In this document: piece after piece, positions 54,563 through 63,871 of the stretch | How positions within the stretch are numbered: the first letter of the stretch is position 1 | How the letters are laid out: each line of letters opens with the position of its first letter | Source: Natrinema zhouii | GTDB taxonomy: Archaea; Halobacteriota; Halobacteria; Halobacteriales; Natrialbaceae | Direction of reading: 5' to 3' | DNA length: 64,000 nucleotides | NCBI RefSeq assembly: GCF_013456555.2 | Contig: NZ_CP059154.1 | Coordinates: forward strand, 2,852,001-2,916,000 | Program-made: the position numbers and the translations under genes | Notes under the pieces: generated by a model | The model's input: the letters and a program-made list of their open reading frames with translations, nothing else | The model's database searches: none | What the model was told of the DNA's origin: nothing

Positions 54563-56713
54563 ATGATCGAGTGGGCGGTCAACGGCGACACCCTCCACGT
54601 CACTGACGCCGACAACGCGGAGCTGACGGTCAACGGTGCCGATCTCGCCGTCGACGACTCCGATGTCGGCATCCCGCGCCCCATCGACGAGACGGTCGCC
54701 GTGACGACTGACGAACTCCGGTTTCCGCACGCGGTGGTGTATGCGTTCTCGCTCGGTCTCGACGACCAGTACGAACTCGACCCGGCCGGCGAGCCACTCA
54801 CGCTGTCACCCGGCGAGTACGTCGTCGACATCGACACGGAGATCAAAACGTACCTTCGATTTTCCGGCGCGGTACGGATCGAAAAGACCGACGACTACGA
54901 GGAAATCGTCGTCTCCTTTCCGAACCGAACCCGCGTCATCCTCGGCGTTCGATGTCGCCACGAGTTCCCCGCGGGGACGATCACCGTTCCCGACTCCCCG
55001 TCGGCCATCGCCGAAGCCATCACGCACATGGCCGCCTCACAGAAGACGGACACTCCCGACCGTTCGTACCCATCGCTTCGAGGCCACCCATCCTTGATCG
55101 AGCACGGCGATTCCCTCGAGATTTCCGACTGCATCCGGTCGGACACGCCCGATCACGGGATCGAACTGGTCGTCCCGCCCGACTACGAGTCGCTGTTCGT
55201 CACCGCGCCGCTGGCGTACTACCTCCAGGCGACGGTCCGCACGACCGACGATGCGCTCGGCAATCGAATCGGGTCGAGGGTCGACCAGCCGCGACTCCGA
55301 CTCGTCGATCGCGCGATCGAGCGGACGCTCTCACCGATGCCCGACCTCGAGTGCGACGTCGAACGACTGCTCCGGAAGACGTTCTTCCTCGACTGTCTCG
55401 TCCGCAACGCCGGCCCCCACGCGACGACCCTCTCGGAACTCAGCCTGCTCGAGGCCCTCGAGATCGACGCCGAAGCGCTCTATGACACCTCGCCGCAGGA
55501 TCGACTCGCGGCCTACCTCGACGTGCCGTACGCGGCGATCAAACATCGGCTGCCGGACTGGCACCTCTCGACGTACGTCGCGCCCGAGTACGACAGCGTC
55601 GAAACGATCCCGTTCCTGCTCGACCGGCTGAGCATGATCTACACCCCCAAAGCCTCCACGCTCGAGGGGCAGGAACTCGTCGAGCGATCGCTCGAGGACT
55701 TCTATCGGGGCGGCGATTCAGGACGCGGACGGACGGAACGGCTAGACGAAGCCGCCGCTACCAGAGCGAGCACCGGACGGGTCGCGTCGGTGGACATCGT
55801 CAAACCCGACCTTCGGAGCGGCCGAACCCACGGCTGGCTCGCCGACGGCGTCCCGATCGACGTCTTCAAATCCGCGCCGGAGGCCTACCACAACCGGCTC
55901 GAATACCTCGAGCGAGAGAGCGGTTCGACCTCGATCTGCGTCGTTCTCAACGATCCGGAGATGGCCGGCGAGCACGACACTGTCGCCGAGATCTATCGCC
56001 GGCGCGCCGAGGAGGTGACGATGAACCTCACCGTCGAGGAATCGCTCGAGACGGCCGAACTCGCGCGCGTCTTCGAGGACAACCACGACGTCGTCCACTA
56101 CATCGGCCACTGCGAAACCGGCGGACTGTGCTGTCCGGACGGAACGCTCGCGGCCTCGAGCCTCGACCGGTGTAACGCACAGACGTTCTTTCTCAACGCC
56201 TGTGGCTCCTTCTACGAGGGGAAGCACCTGATCGAGAAGGGCAGCGTCGCCGGCGCGGTCACGTTCACCCGAGTCCTGAACGACCACGCCGTCAAGGTCG
56301 GCTCGACGTTCGCCAAGTTACTGGTTCATGGCTTCAGCATCGAGCGCGCGATGGGGCTCGCACGCCGGCGTATCATGATGGGCAAGGACTACGCCGTCGT
56401 CGGCGACGGCACCCACTCGCTCACGCAGGGCAAACACCAACCCCCGACGACTGCGACGCTCGAGAAACTCCCGGACGACAAAAGCGACAAGCGATATCTG
56501 CTGTCTCTCGACTGTTACTCGACGCGAGCGACCGGATCGTACTACTTCCCCCACACCGAGACCAACGAGTACGCCTACCTCTGCGGGAACGAATCGACGT
56601 TCAGACTGACGGCATCGGAGCTGGTAACGATGCTCAAAGAAACCGACGCCTCGGTGATCTACGACGGGGACATCTACTGGTCCAAAGAGTTGTGGCCTCG
56701 ATTCGATCAGTGA
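54563..56713 (+). CDS. Caspase-fold (CHAT-like) protease-type protein
   Basis: This is a 716-residue soluble protein. The N-terminal about 150 residues form a beta-rich domain, and residues about 185-400 are a helix-rich middle part. The C-terminal half carries a caspase-fold signature: a strand followed by VVHYIGHCETGGL with the candidate catalytic H516, and FFLNACGSFYEGKHL with the candidate catalytic C547. The 31-residue spacing and the order His then Cys match CHAT domains of the caspase superfamily. After it comes a conserved GVAGAVTF-like strand (GSVAGAVTFTRVL). I infer a Cys-peptidase, with a possible stress or death role. No partner gene is fused. It is divergent to glyA and followed by tbsP. 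Confidence 0.72.
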   Translation: MIEWAVNGDTLHVTDADNAELTVNGADLAVDDSDVGIPRPIDETVAVTTDELRFPHAVVYAFSLGLDDQYELDPAGEPLTLSPGEYVVDIDTEIKTYLRFSGAVRIEKTDDYEEIVVSFPNRTRVILGVRCRHEFPAGTITVPDSPSAIAEAITHMAASQKTDTPDRSYPSLRGHPSLIEHGDSLEISDCIRSDTPDHGIELVVPPDYESLFVTAPLAYYLQATVRTTDDALGNRIGSRVDQPRLRLVDRAIERTLSPMPDLECDVERLLRKTFFLDCLVRNAGPHATTLSELSLLEALEIDAEALYDTSPQDRLAAYLDVPYAAIKHRLPDWHLSTYVAPEYDSVETIPFLLDRLSMIYTPKASTLEGQELVERSLEDFYRGGDSGRGRTERLDEAAATRASTGRVASVDIVKPDLRSGRTHGWLADGVPIDVFKSAPEAYHNRLEYLERESGSTSICVVLNDPEMAGEHDTVAEIYRRRAEEVTMNLTVEESLETAELARVFEDNHDVVHYIGHCETGGLCCPDGTLAASSLDRCNAQTFFLNACGSFYEGKHLIEKGSVAGAVTFTRVLNDHAVKVGSTFAKLLVHGFSIERAMGLARRRIMMGKDYAVVGDGTHSLTQGKHQPPTTATLEKLPDDKSDKRYLLSLDCYSTRATGSYYFPHTETNEYAYLCGNESTFRLTASELVTMLKETDASVIYDGDIYWSKELWPRFDQ

Positions 56714-57070
56714 TTCTCCCTATGGTCCGCCGTAGGTACTGACGCGTTTCGCTCGCATCGTCATTCGCTGCGACGGTCGGTCGGTTTGCAGTCCGGTTTC
56801 GTTCCTGTTGGCCAATATATGAACGTGCCACCCTAGTCGGCTGTGTCGAACTCCCATACGATATCGTAATAGCATGGTTTCGGTATATAATTATTGCTCG
56901 GTTGAGAATATCCCCGCAATGAGCGTTCCACTTACACGCCCGAATCGCGAGAGCCGATCCGAATCAAATCTCTGTATGTATATTTGACACCGGCATTCCG
57001 TTGGCGAACTAACGAATTATGGGACAAAAATTACCGGTTCACCGGGGAGACGAGAAGTTCTGCCGTGCAG
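56714..57070. other. AT-rich region upstream of tbsP
   Basis: About 350 nt hold several TATA-like elements (CCAATATATGAA at 56812, GGTATATAATTA at 56882, GTATGTATATTTGA at 56974) and a perfect 12-bp palindrome TACGATATCGTA (56857-56868). No gene is seen; a regulated promoter is likely. Confidence 0.5.
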
Positions 57071-57937
57071 ATGGCCACCAAAATTAAGTACGACGATCTC
57101 AATTACTTCTGTATAGGCATGACCTCGAATTTACTTAACCACCAGATTGACGATATCCTCGAGTCGGTCCTCGAGGATGCGAGCGGTGACATCTACATGG
57201 TCAACCCGTCGCGTAGTGCGATCGAAGAGTTCGTTTCCGTTGCGACCGCATTCGACGGCGACCTGCCGTCGGTACACATGCTCGCCGACGAGCGGACGCT
57301 GAAAGACATCATGGACGATTTCATCGTTGCCTCGAACGCGGCCGACCTCATCAGCGAGGGCGCGCTCTCGCTGCGAACGCTCGAGGAAGCGCCGGAAAAC
57401 TCGCTGCTGATCACCGACGACCGCGTCGTCGCCGTCGTCCACGCCGGCGACCGCGTCGGCGGGCTCATCACCGACGACGAGAGCTTCGTCAGCGACACCT
57501 ACGACACCTACGCGGCCCGCTGGGAGGGTGCATCCGACTTCAACCTCCGGACACCCCCGATCACGGACGTCCGCGAAACCCTCTCCGACGAGATCAGCCC
57601 CGAAGCCGAAGCCGACTTCGCGGCGATCCTCGACTCGCTCGAGACCGCCCGTGGCGACGGCGACGGCCTCGACGAGGTCACCATCTCGCTGCTCGTCGCG
57701 GCCAAGAACGAGGCCCTGCTCTACGACATCAGCAAGTGGGGCGAGGACGTCGGGATCGCCTCCAAGGCGACGTTCTCCCGGACGAAGACCAAGCTCGAGG
57801 ACATGGGTCTGATCGACACCGAGAAGGTTCCGATCGATGTCGGCCGGCCGCGCCTGCGCCTCAAGATCGGCGACGAGCGACTCAGCGAGGCCGACAACGG
57901 CCAGCTGGCGACTGTGGCGCAGTCCATTCTCAACTAA
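57071..57937 (+). CDS. tbsP: Transcriptional regulator TbsP-like (DUF5821)
   Basis: This is a 288-residue protein. The N-terminal part (about 1-205) has a sensor-like alpha/beta fold (SGDIYMVNPSRSAIEEFVSVA, ENSLLITDDRVVAVV). The C-terminal part is a winged helix (LLYDISKWGEDVGIASKATFSRTKTKLEDMG). TbsP is a haloarchaeal regulator reported to act with TrmB on gluconeogenesis genes; the assignment here rests on overall resemblance. The ATG at 57071 is chosen because residues before it are not protein-like. A long AT-rich region precedes it. Confidence 0.78.
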   Translation: MATKIKYDDLNYFCIGMTSNLLNHQIDDILESVLEDASGDIYMVNPSRSAIEEFVSVATAFDGDLPSVHMLADERTLKDIMDDFIVASNAADLISEGALSLRTLEEAPENSLLITDDRVVAVVHAGDRVGGLITDDESFVSDTYDTYAARWEGASDFNLRTPPITDVRETLSDEISPEAEADFAAILDSLETARGDGDGLDEVTISLLVAAKNEALLYDISKWGEDVGIASKATFSRTKTKLEDMGLIDTEKVPIDVGRPRLRLKIGDERLSEADNGQLATVAQSILN

Positions 57938-58016
57938 CAACCTTTTACGCTGCGTTTGTTTCGCGCCGACGGCAGCGTAGCTGCCGTACGGCGCGTCGGC
58001 ACTCGGTAAAAGGTTG
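57938..58016. terminator. Large hairpin after tbsP
   Basis: CAACCTTTTAC (57938-57948) pairs with GTAAAAGGTTG (58006-58016) around a second near-perfect stem, GCGCCGACGGCAGC / GCTGCCGT-A-CGGCGC (57963-57994, one bulged base). The T-run within the left arm follows the tbsP stop directly. Confidence 0.6.
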
Positions 58017-58248
58017 ATCAAAAGCACTCCTCCCTCCGTTCGTTCGTCCTTCCAGTCCTCACTTACATCGGTCGTCGGCCCGCTCGCTCTCTTCGGTCGC
58101 TCACGGTCGGTGACGGTGAACCGCCTGCCCTCCCCCGAGTTGCGGGACTCTCACTGTCGTTCGAGCCCCGCTCCCGGCCGGGATGACTGGTCATCTCAGG
58201 GATCTGCATGGCGCAAACCCCAAGTCACCGCCGTGAGAGGATTCGAGT
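57938..58248. other. Intergenic region between tbsP and rnp3
   Basis: It contains the hairpin at 57938-58016 and otherwise no gene; the remaining 230 nt has no strong feature. Confidence 0.45.
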
Positions 58249-58953
58249 ATGTACGAAGCCGTCTACGCCCACCCTGACGGGAAGAGCACGGTCGCCAGGT
58301 TCGCGAAAACGGCGGCCGACTACGGCTTCGAGGGCGTAGTCGTGCGGAATCACGCCGACGCTCGAGCGGAATACGACCCCGAACGGATCCGCGAGGAGTA
58401 CGGCATCGACGTGGTCGAGGGCGTCGAGATCCGCGCCGACGATCAACAACAGGCCAGCGGCGCGGTCGGGAACCACCGGACCACCGAAACCATCGTCGGG
58501 ATCCACGGCGGCACGAACGCGCTGAACCGATTCGCAGTCGAACAAGCGAAGGTCGACGTGCTCGCCCATCCGATGGCCGGCAACGGCGACGTCAACCACG
58601 TGCTCGTGAAAGCCGCCGTCGAAAACGGCGTTCGCCTCGAGTTCGACCTCTCCGGCGTGTTGCGAGAGAGCGGCGGCCGCCGGGTCCGGATCGTGCAATC
58701 CCTGCGAAAGCTCCGGGAGATCGTCGACCACTACGACGCGCCCTACGTCGTCAGCGCTGATCCGACCTCCCACCTCGAGTTACGGGCCCCTCGAGAACTG
58801 AACGCGCTCGGCGAGCAGCTGGGATTCGAGCGAGCCTTCATTGAGGACGGGCTCGCGGAGTGGGGGCGGCTGGCAGAGCGGAATCGCCACGTCGACTCCG
58901 AGTCGTTCATTGAGCCGGGGGTCGAACGGGGCAGGTATGAAGAAGAGTCTTGA
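58249..58953 (+). CDS. rnp3: Ribonuclease P protein component 3 (Rpp30)
   Basis: This 234-residue TIM-barrel-like protein helps the RNA subunit of RNase P mature tRNA 5' ends. It shows GFEGVVVRNHADAR near the N-terminus, then VDVLAHP and VENGVRLEFDLSGVLR in the barrel. It overlaps the methyltransferase gene by 17 nt and is followed by rnp2 and psmA, the arrangement seen in many archaea. Confidence 0.93.
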   Translation: MYEAVYAHPDGKSTVARFAKTAADYGFEGVVVRNHADARAEYDPERIREEYGIDVVEGVEIRADDQQQASGAVGNHRTTETIVGIHGGTNALNRFAVEQAKVDVLAHPMAGNGDVNHVLVKAAVENGVRLEFDLSGVLRESGGRRVRIVQSLRKLREIVDHYDAPYVVSADPTSHLELRAPRELNALGEQLGFERAFIEDGLAEWGRLAERNRHVDSESFIEPGVERGRYEEES

Positions 58954-59569
58954 GGAACACGCCGCCCGGTTCGACGAGAAGGCCGGCGAGTACGACGAAT
59001 CGAAATCCGACGAGTATCACGCCTGTGCGAACCTCGTCGTTGAACACGCCGCTCCCGAGAGCGACGATATCGTCCTCGATCTCGGGACCGGGACGGGCGC
59101 AATCGCGCTCGCACTCGCCCCCGACACGAAGCGCGTCGTCGGCCGCGACATCAGCGAGGAGATGATGGCCGAAGCCCAGGAGAAAGCCGCCGAGGCGGGC
59201 CTCACGAACCTCGAGTTCGATCACGGAACCTTTCGGGAGCCGAACTACGACGGCCCGGTCGATCTGGTTACGTCGAACTTCGCCCTACACCACCTCTCGG
59301 ACGAGGAAAAGCGCGAGGCGATCGCGGTCATCGCCGACCTCGAGCCCCGCACATTCGTCCTCGGGGACGTGATGTTCTTCGGCGAGTCGGATTCCGACGA
59401 CCCCTTCTACTCGCCCGAAGTCGACGATCCGGCGACCGTCGGGATGCTCGCGGACGCCTTCACCGACGCGGGCTTCTCGCTGACGGCGGTCGAGCGCGTC
59501 CACGACCAGGTGGGCGTACTGGTCGCCGAACGGAGTCCGACCGATGTCGACGCGACGACCGAGGAGTGA
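58937..59569 (+). CDS. SAM-dependent methyltransferase (class I)
   Basis: This 210-residue protein has the SAM-binding motif VLDLGTGTGAIALAL (motif I, about residues 37-51), the second acidic strand and a later TSNFALHHLSDEEK. The substrate is unknown; its position between two RNase P protein genes suggests tRNA or RNP methylation, but this is inference. The ATG at 58937 overlaps the rnp3 stop. Confidence 0.88.
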   Translation: MKKSLEEHAARFDEKAGEYDESKSDEYHACANLVVEHAAPESDDIVLDLGTGTGAIALALAPDTKRVVGRDISEEMMAEAQEKAAEAGLTNLEFDHGTFREPNYDGPVDLVTSNFALHHLSDEEKREAIAVIADLEPRTFVLGDVMFFGESDSDDPFYSPEVDDPATVGMLADAFTDAGFSLTAVERVHDQVGVLVAERSPTDVDATTEE

Positions 59570-59570
59570 G

Positions 59571-60056
59571 ATGAAACACCTTCCGAAACACCTCCGGCCG
59601 CGATGGCGGTATCTCGCCGTCTCGCTCGAGACGTGGGGCGACGAGCGGATCGGCAGGCGGTCGTTCCAGCGAGAGCTGTGGTACGCGGGCCAGAACCTGC
59701 TGGGCGATCCCGGCAGCGCCGACGCCGATCTGTCGGTCGTTCGGTTCGATTTCACCGACGGAATCGGCGGAGCGATCGTCAAAGTCCGTCACGGCGAGAC
59801 CGAACCCGCTCGAGCGGCGCTGGCCTGTATCGACGAAATCGACGGCGCTGCGGTGGGAATTCGAGTCCGCGGTATCAGTGGCACGATCCGTGCCGCTGAA
59901 GAAAACTATTTAGGACGCGACGGGCAAGATTCGGGAGAGAGAAACGTCGTGTTCGGGAACGAGGAGCGAGTCGCCGTCCTGCGGGACGGCGTTGGGGACG
60001 TGCGACTCGATGAGGCGTTCGTGGGCGCGACAGACCTCGATTACCATTTAGTGTGA
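59571..60056 (+). CDS. rnp2: Ribonuclease P protein component 2 (Pop5)
   Basis: This is a 161-residue protein of the Pop5/Rpp14 family, the partner of Rpp30 in archaeal RNase P. It starts MKHLPKHLRPRWRYLAVSLE, typical for the family, and has FDFTDGIGGAIVKVRHGE. It begins 1 nt after the methyltransferase stop (TGAG-ATG) and ends 4 nt before psmA. Confidence 0.92.
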   Translation: MKHLPKHLRPRWRYLAVSLETWGDERIGRRSFQRELWYAGQNLLGDPGSADADLSVVRFDFTDGIGGAIVKVRHGETEPARAALACIDEIDGAAVGIRVRGISGTIRAAEENYLGRDGQDSGERNVVFGNEERVAVLRDGVGDVRLDEAFVGATDLDYHLV

Positions 60057-60060
60057 TACT

Positions 60061-60837
<777 letters not shown>

Positions 60838-61010
60838 TCGAGACGCCGATTTCGGTTTCCGACTCCCGTTTTTCCGACTGTCGAGGCCGAGTACGAACTC
60901 AGCGCATCGGATCGACGGTCAGCCGGCGGTTCAGCCGCACTGGGATGGATCGAACGTGAGGCGTTACCTCGCGGCTCGATCGAGAGCACCGGCTCAGTTC
61001 GGGAAACACT

Positions 61011-61020
61011 CTTTTAATTG
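61011..61020 (+). promoter_or_regulatory. TATA box of the SBDS gene
   Basis: TCTTTTAATT is centred about 25 nt before the ATG at 61039, favouring that start over an upstream codon at 61018. Confidence 0.5.
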
Positions 61021-61038
61021 GCGGCGGAACCTTCACTC

Positions 61039-61764
61039 ATGATTTCGCTTGACGAGGCCGTGACGGCGCGACTCGAGTCACACGGGGCGCGCTTCGAAGT
61101 GCTAGTCGACCCAGACGCAGCGCTGGAGATCAAACGCGACGAGTTCGAGGGTGACCTCGAGGACGTTATCGCCGCCGAGGACGTCTTCGAGGACGCCTCC
61201 CGCGGTGACAGACCCGCAGAGGCCGATCTCGAGAAGGTCTTCGACACGACTGAGCCGCTCGAGATAATCCCCGAAGTGATCAAGCGGGGCGAGATCCAGA
61301 TCACGGCCGATCAGCGCCGCGAGATGCAAGAACAAAAGCGCAAGCAGTTGATCGACACGATCACGCGCAACGCGGTCAACCCGCAGATGGACAACGCGCC
61401 CCATCCGCCCGATCGGATCGAGAACGCCTTAGAGGAGGCCGGCTTCACCGTCGACCCGATGGAGCCAGTTCAAGAGCAGGTCGACGACGCACTGGACGCG
61501 CTGCGACCGGTGATCCCGATTCGGTTCGAGGAGGTCACCGTCGCGGTCCAGATACCGGCCGACCACGCCGGCAGCGCACAGGCGCAGATCCGCCAGTTCG
61601 GCGATCTCGAGCGCGAGGAGTGGCAAAACGACGGCTCGTGGATCGGCGTGCTGACGTTCCCGGCGGGGCTCCAAAACGAGTTCTACGACACCGTGAACGA
61701 ACACACCAGCGGCGAAGCGGAGACGGAGATCGTCAAGGACAAAGACGATCTGAAGACGCGATAG
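61039..61764 (+). CDS. Ribosome maturation protein SBDS/Sdo1
   Basis: This 241-residue, three-domain protein helps release anti-association factor from the large ribosomal subunit. It has an N-terminal FYSH-like domain (VDPDAALEIKRDEFEG), a central three-helix domain (TADQRREMQEQKRKQLIDTI) and a C-terminal ferredoxin-like domain (FEEVTVAVQIPADHAGSA). It forms part of the conserved RNase P/proteasome/SBDS cluster. The ATG at 61039 is supported by the promoter. Confidence 0.95.
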   Translation: MISLDEAVTARLESHGARFEVLVDPDAALEIKRDEFEGDLEDVIAAEDVFEDASRGDRPAEADLEKVFDTTEPLEIIPEVIKRGEIQITADQRREMQEQKRKQLIDTITRNAVNPQMDNAPHPPDRIENALEEAGFTVDPMEPVQEQVDDALDALRPVIPIRFEEVTVAVQIPADHAGSAQAQIRQFGDLEREEWQNDGSWIGVLTFPAGLQNEFYDTVNEHTSGEAETEIVKDKDDLKTR

Positions 61765-61800
61765 GGACTCGAGCGGACTTGACAGCGCCCGAGACGCCGA

Positions 61801-62115
61801 TTATCCGCGCTGAAAGCCGACCAGGAAGCCACCGGTAAAGCCCGCACCGATCGACAGCGTCGAGAGGATCGATTGAAGCCAGTGAATGTCCGTGCCCTGT
61901 GCGCGTTCTTGGGTCTTCAGGAGGCCGGCCGAGAGCCGGTTCCAGTCCACGATGACGATTCCCTGCGACTCGAGGTAGCGAAAGGCCATCAGCTGGACGC
62001 CGACGATGATCGCGAGCAGCTTCGCGATCTTCTTCGTGGCGAACCCGATGATACCGCCGATGAGCGCACCGCCCCCGAACTCGAGGGCGAGCGTGGTCGG
62101 ATCGAGATCTATCAT
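61801..62115 (-). CDS. FUN14-family membrane protein
   Basis: This is a 104-residue membrane protein with small-residue-rich spans, GGGALIGGIIGFATKKIAKLL, AIIVGVQLMAFRYL and SIGAGFTGGFLVGF. FUN14 proteins in eukaryotes act in mitophagy; archaeal ones have unknown function and a minimal membrane core. The start at 62115 is used; 62124 is an alternative. It converges with the SBDS gene. Confidence 0.82.
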   Translation of the reverse strand: MIDLDPTTLALEFGGGALIGGIIGFATKKIAKLLAIIVGVQLMAFRYLESQGIVIVDWNRLSAGLLKTQERAQGTDIHWLQSILSTLSIGAGFTGGFLVGFQRG

Positions 62116-62566
62116 TATCCGCACCCATTCGCGTCGGTTCCTATGACTGTTGTGGTCGGACGGAACCGATCGGCCGTCAGGTGGGTTGATTTACCGGACG
62201 GGCCCGGTAAATCTCACAAATACACTCTCCGCTGACAGCACCGTTCGATGTCCCATGCGCTGTGAATCGACGAAGCTCGGTCGTCGAATCGGTCGTCGGA
62301 GCGGTTTGCCCACACGACGGCACTACGCGAATCGGAAGAGCGTATCGAGCACTGGATTCAAGACGGTTCGCCGCGTACGAACTGGTATGAGTCACGTCCG
62401 TCCGACAGGGGTGTTCGACCGGCATCGTTAGCGTCATCGAATCACCGCGACAGTGCCCGCCCCGTCGGCACGGCCGGCACGTGCGAGCAGCGAGACGGCG
62501 GATTGACGAGCGACGCTGCTCGAGCGAGCACGACCGCCCCAACTCCGGGGAGACACACCTATCCGC
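62116..62566. other. Divergent intergenic region between FUN14 and hflX
   Basis: About 450 nt have no convincing gene. The region contains a perfect 10-bp inverted repeat GATTTACCGG / CCGGTAAATC (62188-62213), which could be an operator or a hairpin, and weak promoter elements for the flanking divergent genes. Confidence 0.5.
62188..62213. promoter_or_regulatory. Palindrome between FUN14 and hflX
   Basis: GATTTACCGG-ACGGGC-CCGGTAAATC has two 10-bp perfect arms and a 6-nt centre, upstream of divergent genes. It may be a protein-binding site or an RNA hairpin. Confidence 0.4.
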
Positions 62567-63871
62567 ATGAATACGATCATCGTCAAACGCGTCGATTCGG
62601 GGACGGCCGATACGAGTGAGATCCGCGACCTGGCTCGAGCGGCGGGCTATTCCGTCGTCGGGGAGGTCACGCAGTCTCGACGGGCCGATCCGGCCCTCCA
62701 GATCGGTGAAGGGAAAGCCGAGGAACTGGCCGAACTGGTGACGGAGACCGACGCCACGGCAGTCGTCTTCGACAACCGGCTCGGCCCCTACCAGATGTAC
62801 AACCTCGGGCAACTGTTACCGGAGGGAGTCGAGGTCATCGACCGGTTCACACTGATCCTCGAGATCTTCGGCCAGCGCGCCCAGACCCGGAAGGCACAGC
62901 TTCAGGTCGAACTGGCGGAGCTCCGGTACGAACTGCCCCGGGCGGAGGCGAAGACGAGCCTCGCCAAGCGCGAGGAACACCCTGGCTTCATGGGGCTCGG
63001 CGAGTACGACGAGAGCCGCGAGCGGGACATCAAGTCCCAGATCAGCCGGATCAACGACGAACTCGAGCGGATCGAGCAGACCGAGCAACACCGCCGGGAG
63101 CGCCGTCGCGACTCCGGGTTCGATCTGGTCGCGCTCGCCGGCTACACCAACGCGGGCAAGTCGACCCTGCTGCGCCAGCTCGCGACCGATCTCGAGGTCG
63201 AGGAAAACGAGGAGCTACACCCCGATCTGGATCCGACGGCCGAGTCCGAGGACAAACTGTTCACGACGCTGGGGACGACGACCCGGCGCGCGGCGATCGA
63301 CCGCCGGGACGTGCTGGTGACCGACACCGTCGGCTTCATCAGCGATCTGCCCCACTGGCTGGTCGAGTCGTTCAAGTCGACGCTGGACTCGGTCTACCGG
63401 GCGGATCTGGTCTTGCTCGTCGTTGACGTCAGCGAACCGATCGACGAGATCCACGAGAAGTTGGTCACCTCCCACGACACCCTCTACGAGCGCAACGAGG
63501 CCCCGATCGTGACCGTCCTGAACAAGATCGACCAGGTGAGCGACGAGGAACTCGCGGAGAAACGCGAGGCCCTCTCGTCGCTCGCACCGAACCCGGCGAC
63601 CGTCAGTGCCAAAGAGGGGCTCAACGTCGAGAGCCTACTCGAGCGGATCGACCGCGAACTCCCCGACTGGGAGGAAGAGCGCCTGCTGCTGCCGATGACC
63701 GACGAGACGATGAGCGTCGTCTCGTGGCTTCACGACAACACGAACGTCGACGACGTCACCTACGGCGACGAGGACGTTATCGTCTCCTTCGAGGCCCGAC
63801 CTGCGGTAATTTCGCAGGCGCGCTCGCGCGCGAGCGAGTTGCGCACGGCCGCGGCCGAATCGGCGTCGTAA
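62567..63871 (+). CDS. hflX: GTPase HflX
   Basis: This is a 434-residue ribosome-splitting GTPase. The N-terminal HflX domain (about residues 1-180) contains GEGKAEELAELV and DNRLGPYQMYNL. The G domain has G1 at residues 192-200 (GYTNAGKST), G3 DTVGF and G4 NKID. The length is normal. HflX rescues stalled or heat-damaged ribosomes, which fits the translation-quality group around it. Confidence 0.95.
   Translation: MNTIIVKRVDSGTADTSEIRDLARAAGYSVVGEVTQSRRADPALQIGEGKAEELAELVTETDATAVVFDNRLGPYQMYNLGQLLPEGVEVIDRFTLILEIFGQRAQTRKAQLQVELAELRYELPRAEAKTSLAKREEHPGFMGLGEYDESRERDIKSQISRINDELERIEQTEQHRRERRRDSGFDLVALAGYTNAGKSTLLRQLATDLEVEENEELHPDLDPTAESEDKLFTTLGTTTRRAAIDRRDVLVTDTVGFISDLPHWLVESFKSTLDSVYRADLVLLVVDVSEPIDEIHEKLVTSHDTLYERNEAPIVTVLNKIDQVSDEELAEKREALSSLAPNPATVSAKEGLNVESLLERIDRELPDWEEERLLLPMTDETMSVVSWLHDNTNVDDVTYGDEDVIVSFEARPAVISQARSRASELRTAAAESAS

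Noticed and set aside
62177..62812. Minus-strand open frame of 211 residues overlapping the hflX start
   Set aside because: It overlaps the well-supported hflX gene and does not look like a haloarchaeal protein.
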